Below, piece by piece: positions 62,274 through 64,000 of a DNA stretch of 64,000 nucleotides (position 1 is its first letter; every line of letters starts with the position of its first letter). Position numbers and translations under genes: made by a program. The DNA comes from Paraburkholderia sp. Ac-20340 (GTDB taxonomy: Bacteria; Pseudomonadota; Gammaproteobacteria; Burkholderiales; Burkholderiaceae): positions 1 through 64,000 of the forward strand of contig NZ_JAAGPR010000031.1 in the NCBI RefSeq assembly GCF_017104965.1, given 5' to 3'. Under the pieces are notes generated by a model. That model was not told where the DNA came from, did no database searches, and was given only the letters and a program-made list of their open reading frames with translations.

Positions 62274-62582
62274 TCAGGCCCAATGGCCCGGCACCCAGCG
62301 CCAGTTGGGGCCGCGCGCGATCCAGTGGCCCGGCACCCAGCGGTAGCCCACGCGTACCGGCTGCCAGTGGCCGGGCGCCCAGACATAGGCGCCATGATTC
62401 CAGCGCCAGTGGCCCGGGTCCCAGGCGTAGCCCGCACGCGGCGGCGGCACGTGTTCCACGCGCGGCGGCGGCGGCGCGTTAGGGGCGATGATGACGGTCT
62501 GCGCGAACGCGCCGGTGCCCGCGAGCGCGAGCGTAGCGGCGACGACGATCGATCGGAATGACAAAAGCGGCTTGCGAGGCAT
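62274..62582 (-). CDS. WXXGXW-repeat exported protein
   Basis: A 102-residue protein with a signal peptide (residues about 1-28, cleaved at AFA-Q), a proline linker APPPPRVEHVPPPRAG, and then YAWDPGHWRWNHGAYVWAPGHW, YRWVPGHW and WRWVPGHWA repeats. It is the closest in pattern to the 31426-31725 protein. It carries a GGGAGG Shine-Dalgarno sequence and opens the cluster that runs to 57422. Aromatic-rich repeats of this type may bind peptidoglycan or a polymer, but this is not established. Confidence 0.8.
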   Translation of the reverse strand: MPRKPLLSFRSIVVAATLALAGTGAFAQTVIIAPNAPPPPRVEHVPPPRAGYAWDPGHWRWNHGAYVWAPGHWQPVRVGYRWVPGHWIARGPNWRWVPGHWA

Positions 62583-62725
62583 GGATTTCCTCCCGTTGTT
62601 CGTGATGGAGCACACGGCCTTCGTGCGTCCTTGTTTCACTTGAACGGGGCAGCGGGAGAAATCCGTCGCTGGCAGGAAAATTTTTTTGCGGCGCGGGCCT
62701 TTCGCCCGCTCTCGCCCGCAATACG

Positions 62726-63658
62726 TCAGGTGCCCAGCCAATGCGCACATGCGCCGATGGCATCGCGCACGCGCGCCACGGCCACATCGCGCAGCGCATT
62801 CGCGCGCCAGCCGAGTTCGATCGGATAACCGGGCAAGGCGAGCGGACATTCGACCAGACGCAGCCCCGTAAGCGCGGCGATGGCGCTGGCGGCATGGCGC
62901 GGAATGGTGGCGACCGCCTGCGTGCCCTTGAGCAGATACGGCAGGCCGGCGAAATGCGTGGTGGACGCGATCACCGTGCGTTTCAGACCTTGCGCGGCGA
63001 GCGCTTCATCGACGATACCGACCACGCCGCCCGACGAAACCAGAATATGCCCGCGCGCAACGAAGGCCTCGAGCGTGAGCGCGGCGTGATCGTCCTTGCC
63101 CGCTGGCGCGAGCGAGGCCGCATCGACGAGACACGCATAGTCGCCCTGACCGAGTGATTGATGGCTCAACCCGCGCGCGCCGAAACCGCCCGCCGCGATG
63201 GCCAGATCGATCTCCTGATTCGCAAGACTGTCGCTCACGATCTGGCTGTAAGTCTGCCGAAAGATCACGCGCAAGCCGGGCGCGTGCCGCGCCACCTGCG
63301 CGATGATGGGCTGGCCCAGCGCCAGTTCGAAATCGTCGGACAGACCGATGGCGACGGCGCGGCCATGAAAGCTGGCGGGTTTCGGCGACGCGATCGCCAG
63401 ACTCTGGCGCACGCGATCGAGCGCTTCGCTCACGACCGGCTTGAGTTCGCGCGCGCGCGAAGTGGGCGCGAGGCCGCGTCCGGTCGGCGTGAAGAGGCGG
63501 TCGTCGTAGAGCACGCGCAGGCGTTTGAGCGCGGCGCTCACGGCGGATTGCGTCATGTCCAGCCGGATCGCCGCACGGCTCGCGCCGCCTTCCTCGAACA
63601 GGGCTTCGAAAATCTTCAGCAGATTCAGATCGACGCCGGAGATATCACTGGCATGCAT
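62726..63658 (-). CDS. LysR-type transcriptional regulator
   Basis: A 310-residue LysR regulator of the NodD/LinR-like group: VDLNLLKIFEALFEEGGASRAAIRLDMTQSAVSAALKRLR spans the helix-turn-helix (about residues 9-48), followed by a C-terminal effector domain (about 95-305). It is divergent from the nitrilase gene; the 104-base gap holds an inverted GGATTC/GAATCC pair and a tandem 12-bp repeat. Control of the nitrilase gene by an aromatic or nitrile ligand is the likely role. Confidence 0.87.
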   Translation of the reverse strand: MHASDISGVDLNLLKIFEALFEEGGASRAAIRLDMTQSAVSAALKRLRVLYDDRLFTPTGRGLAPTSRARELKPVVSEALDRVRQSLAIASPKPASFHGRAVAIGLSDDFELALGQPIIAQVARHAPGLRVIFRQTYSQIVSDSLANQEIDLAIAAGGFGARGLSHQSLGQGDYACLVDAASLAPAGKDDHAALTLEAFVARGHILVSSGGVVGIVDEALAAQGLKRTVIASTTHFAGLPYLLKGTQAVATIPRHAASAIAALTGLRLVECPLALPGYPIELGWRANALRDVAVARVRDAIGACAHWLGT

Positions 63659-63710
63659 AGCAGAAAGTGGCGGCGCGCGTGGGCGCGAGGTTTTGACCCC
63701 TCCATCATAC

Positions 63711-63746
63711 GGATTCGACTCGCCGAACCTGAATCCGAACCTGAAT
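63711..63746. promoter_or_regulatory. Repeat-containing operator before the nitrilase gene
   Basis: CCGAACCTGAAT occurs twice in tandem (63723-63734 and 63735-63746), a perfect 12-bp direct repeat. Its first copy overlaps an inverted pair GGATTC (63711-63716) and GAATCC (63731-63736). It lies between the divergent LysR and nitrilase genes and fits a LysR binding region. Confidence 0.5.
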
Positions 63747-63762
63747 CACGGAGAAAAACATC

Positions 63763-64000
63763 ATGCCGAAATCGACTCTCGCCGCCTTGCAGATCGGCTC
63801 GCTGCCGCAGGGCAAAGCGGCCACGCTGGAGCACATTCTGTCGTTCGAAGAAGCGATCCGCGCCGCGGGCGCGTCGCTCGTCGTGATGCCCGAGGCGCTG
63901 CTGGGCGGTTATCCGAAGGGCGAAATCTTCGGCACGCGGCTGGGCTATCGTCTGCCCGAAGGGCGTGAGGCGTTTGCGCGCTATTACGACAACGCCATCG
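63763..64000 (+). CDS. Nitrilase, 5' part (runs off the window)
   Basis: The first 79 residues of a nitrilase-superfamily enzyme, MPKSTLAALQIGSLPQGKAA and LVVMPEALLGGYPKGEIFG, where the glutamate in PEALLGGYPKG is the first catalytic residue (Glu of the Glu-Lys-Cys triad). The Lys and Cys motifs lie beyond the window. PEALLGGYPKG points to the nitrile-hydrolysing branch (aliphatic/arylacetonitrilase). GGAGAAA precedes the ATG. It is divergent from a LysR gene that probably controls it. Confidence 0.9.
   Translation, partial: MPKSTLAALQIGSLPQGKAATLEHILSFEEAIRAAGASLVVMPEALLGGYPKGEIFGTRLGYRLPEGREAFARYYDNAI

Overview
The window is 64 kb of a GC-rich chromosome from a beta-proteobacterium, most likely Burkholderiaceae (Paraburkholderia, Caballeronia or Burkholderia). 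The evidence is the core gene set and its order: a homoserine kinase of the aminoglycoside-phosphotransferase type with a BPSS1780-type membrane protein, an rpsU-yqeY-dnaG-rpoD block, xseB-ispA-dxs, a DUF3563 gene, WXXGXW-repeat proteins and a Burkholderia-type porin. Nearly all coding space is filled and overlapping ATGA stop/start junctions are common. I see no insertion sequence, CRISPR array or prophage.

Layout. 1-767: a broken locus where a major-facilitator fragment runs into the C-terminal half of a PHB-depolymerase-like esterase. 917-5244: DUF3563 gene, thrB operon, DUF2782 gene and AMP nucleosidase. 5297-6267: a small islet of two unknown membrane proteins. 6386-8525: a two-piece chromate transporter with a divergent LysR regulator. 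8666-16929: LOG protein, polA, NADH dehydrogenase II, dienelactone hydrolase, sulfurtransferase and a Rieske oxygenase. 17282-21406: xseB, ispA, dxs, folE2 (isoprenoid and folate/queuosine precursors). 21574-22641: a putative glycosyltransferase islet. 22666-30860: tsaD, a flavoprotein and the macromolecular synthesis block. 31030-31117: a tRNA gene with a CAU anticodon but a long, class II variable arm. 31426-31725: a WXXGXW protein.

31984-38828 is a complete deoxynucleoside uptake and breakdown operon (Tsx-like channel, NupC, DeoC, DeoA, DeoB, Cdd) with a convergent deoR and a DeoR-like palindrome in front of the first gene. 38990-43318 is a diaminopropionate lyase / M20 peptidase / AllC-type amidohydrolase operon with a divergent Lrp regulator. 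43336-48159 holds an MDR oxidoreductase, a LysR regulator, a large flavin/iron-sulfur fusion oxidoreductase and a glutathione transferase. 48331-55318 is a TetR-controlled aromatic meta-cleavage operon (flavin hydroxylase, extradiol dioxygenase, fumarylacetoacetase-like hydrolase, BKACE enzyme, NTF2-like protein, porin). 55428-57288 holds small genes, including an orphan Rap1a-like protein.

57422-62582 is a compact minus-strand cluster: WXXGXW protein, 34-residue lipoprotein, ECF sigma factor, probable anti-sigma factor, Spy/CnrX-like periplasmic protein, DUF1800, DUF1501 and a second WXXGXW lipoprotein. It looks like a self-contained envelope system of unknown purpose. The window closes with a LysR gene divergent from a nitrilase gene that runs off the end.

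The observations I rate highest are the class II CAU tRNA after rpoD, the sigma/DUF1800/DUF1501 cluster with its bracketing WXXGXW proteins, and the BKACE enzyme inside the meta-cleavage operon. All functional calls come from reading translated sequence and known family motifs; no database search was possible.
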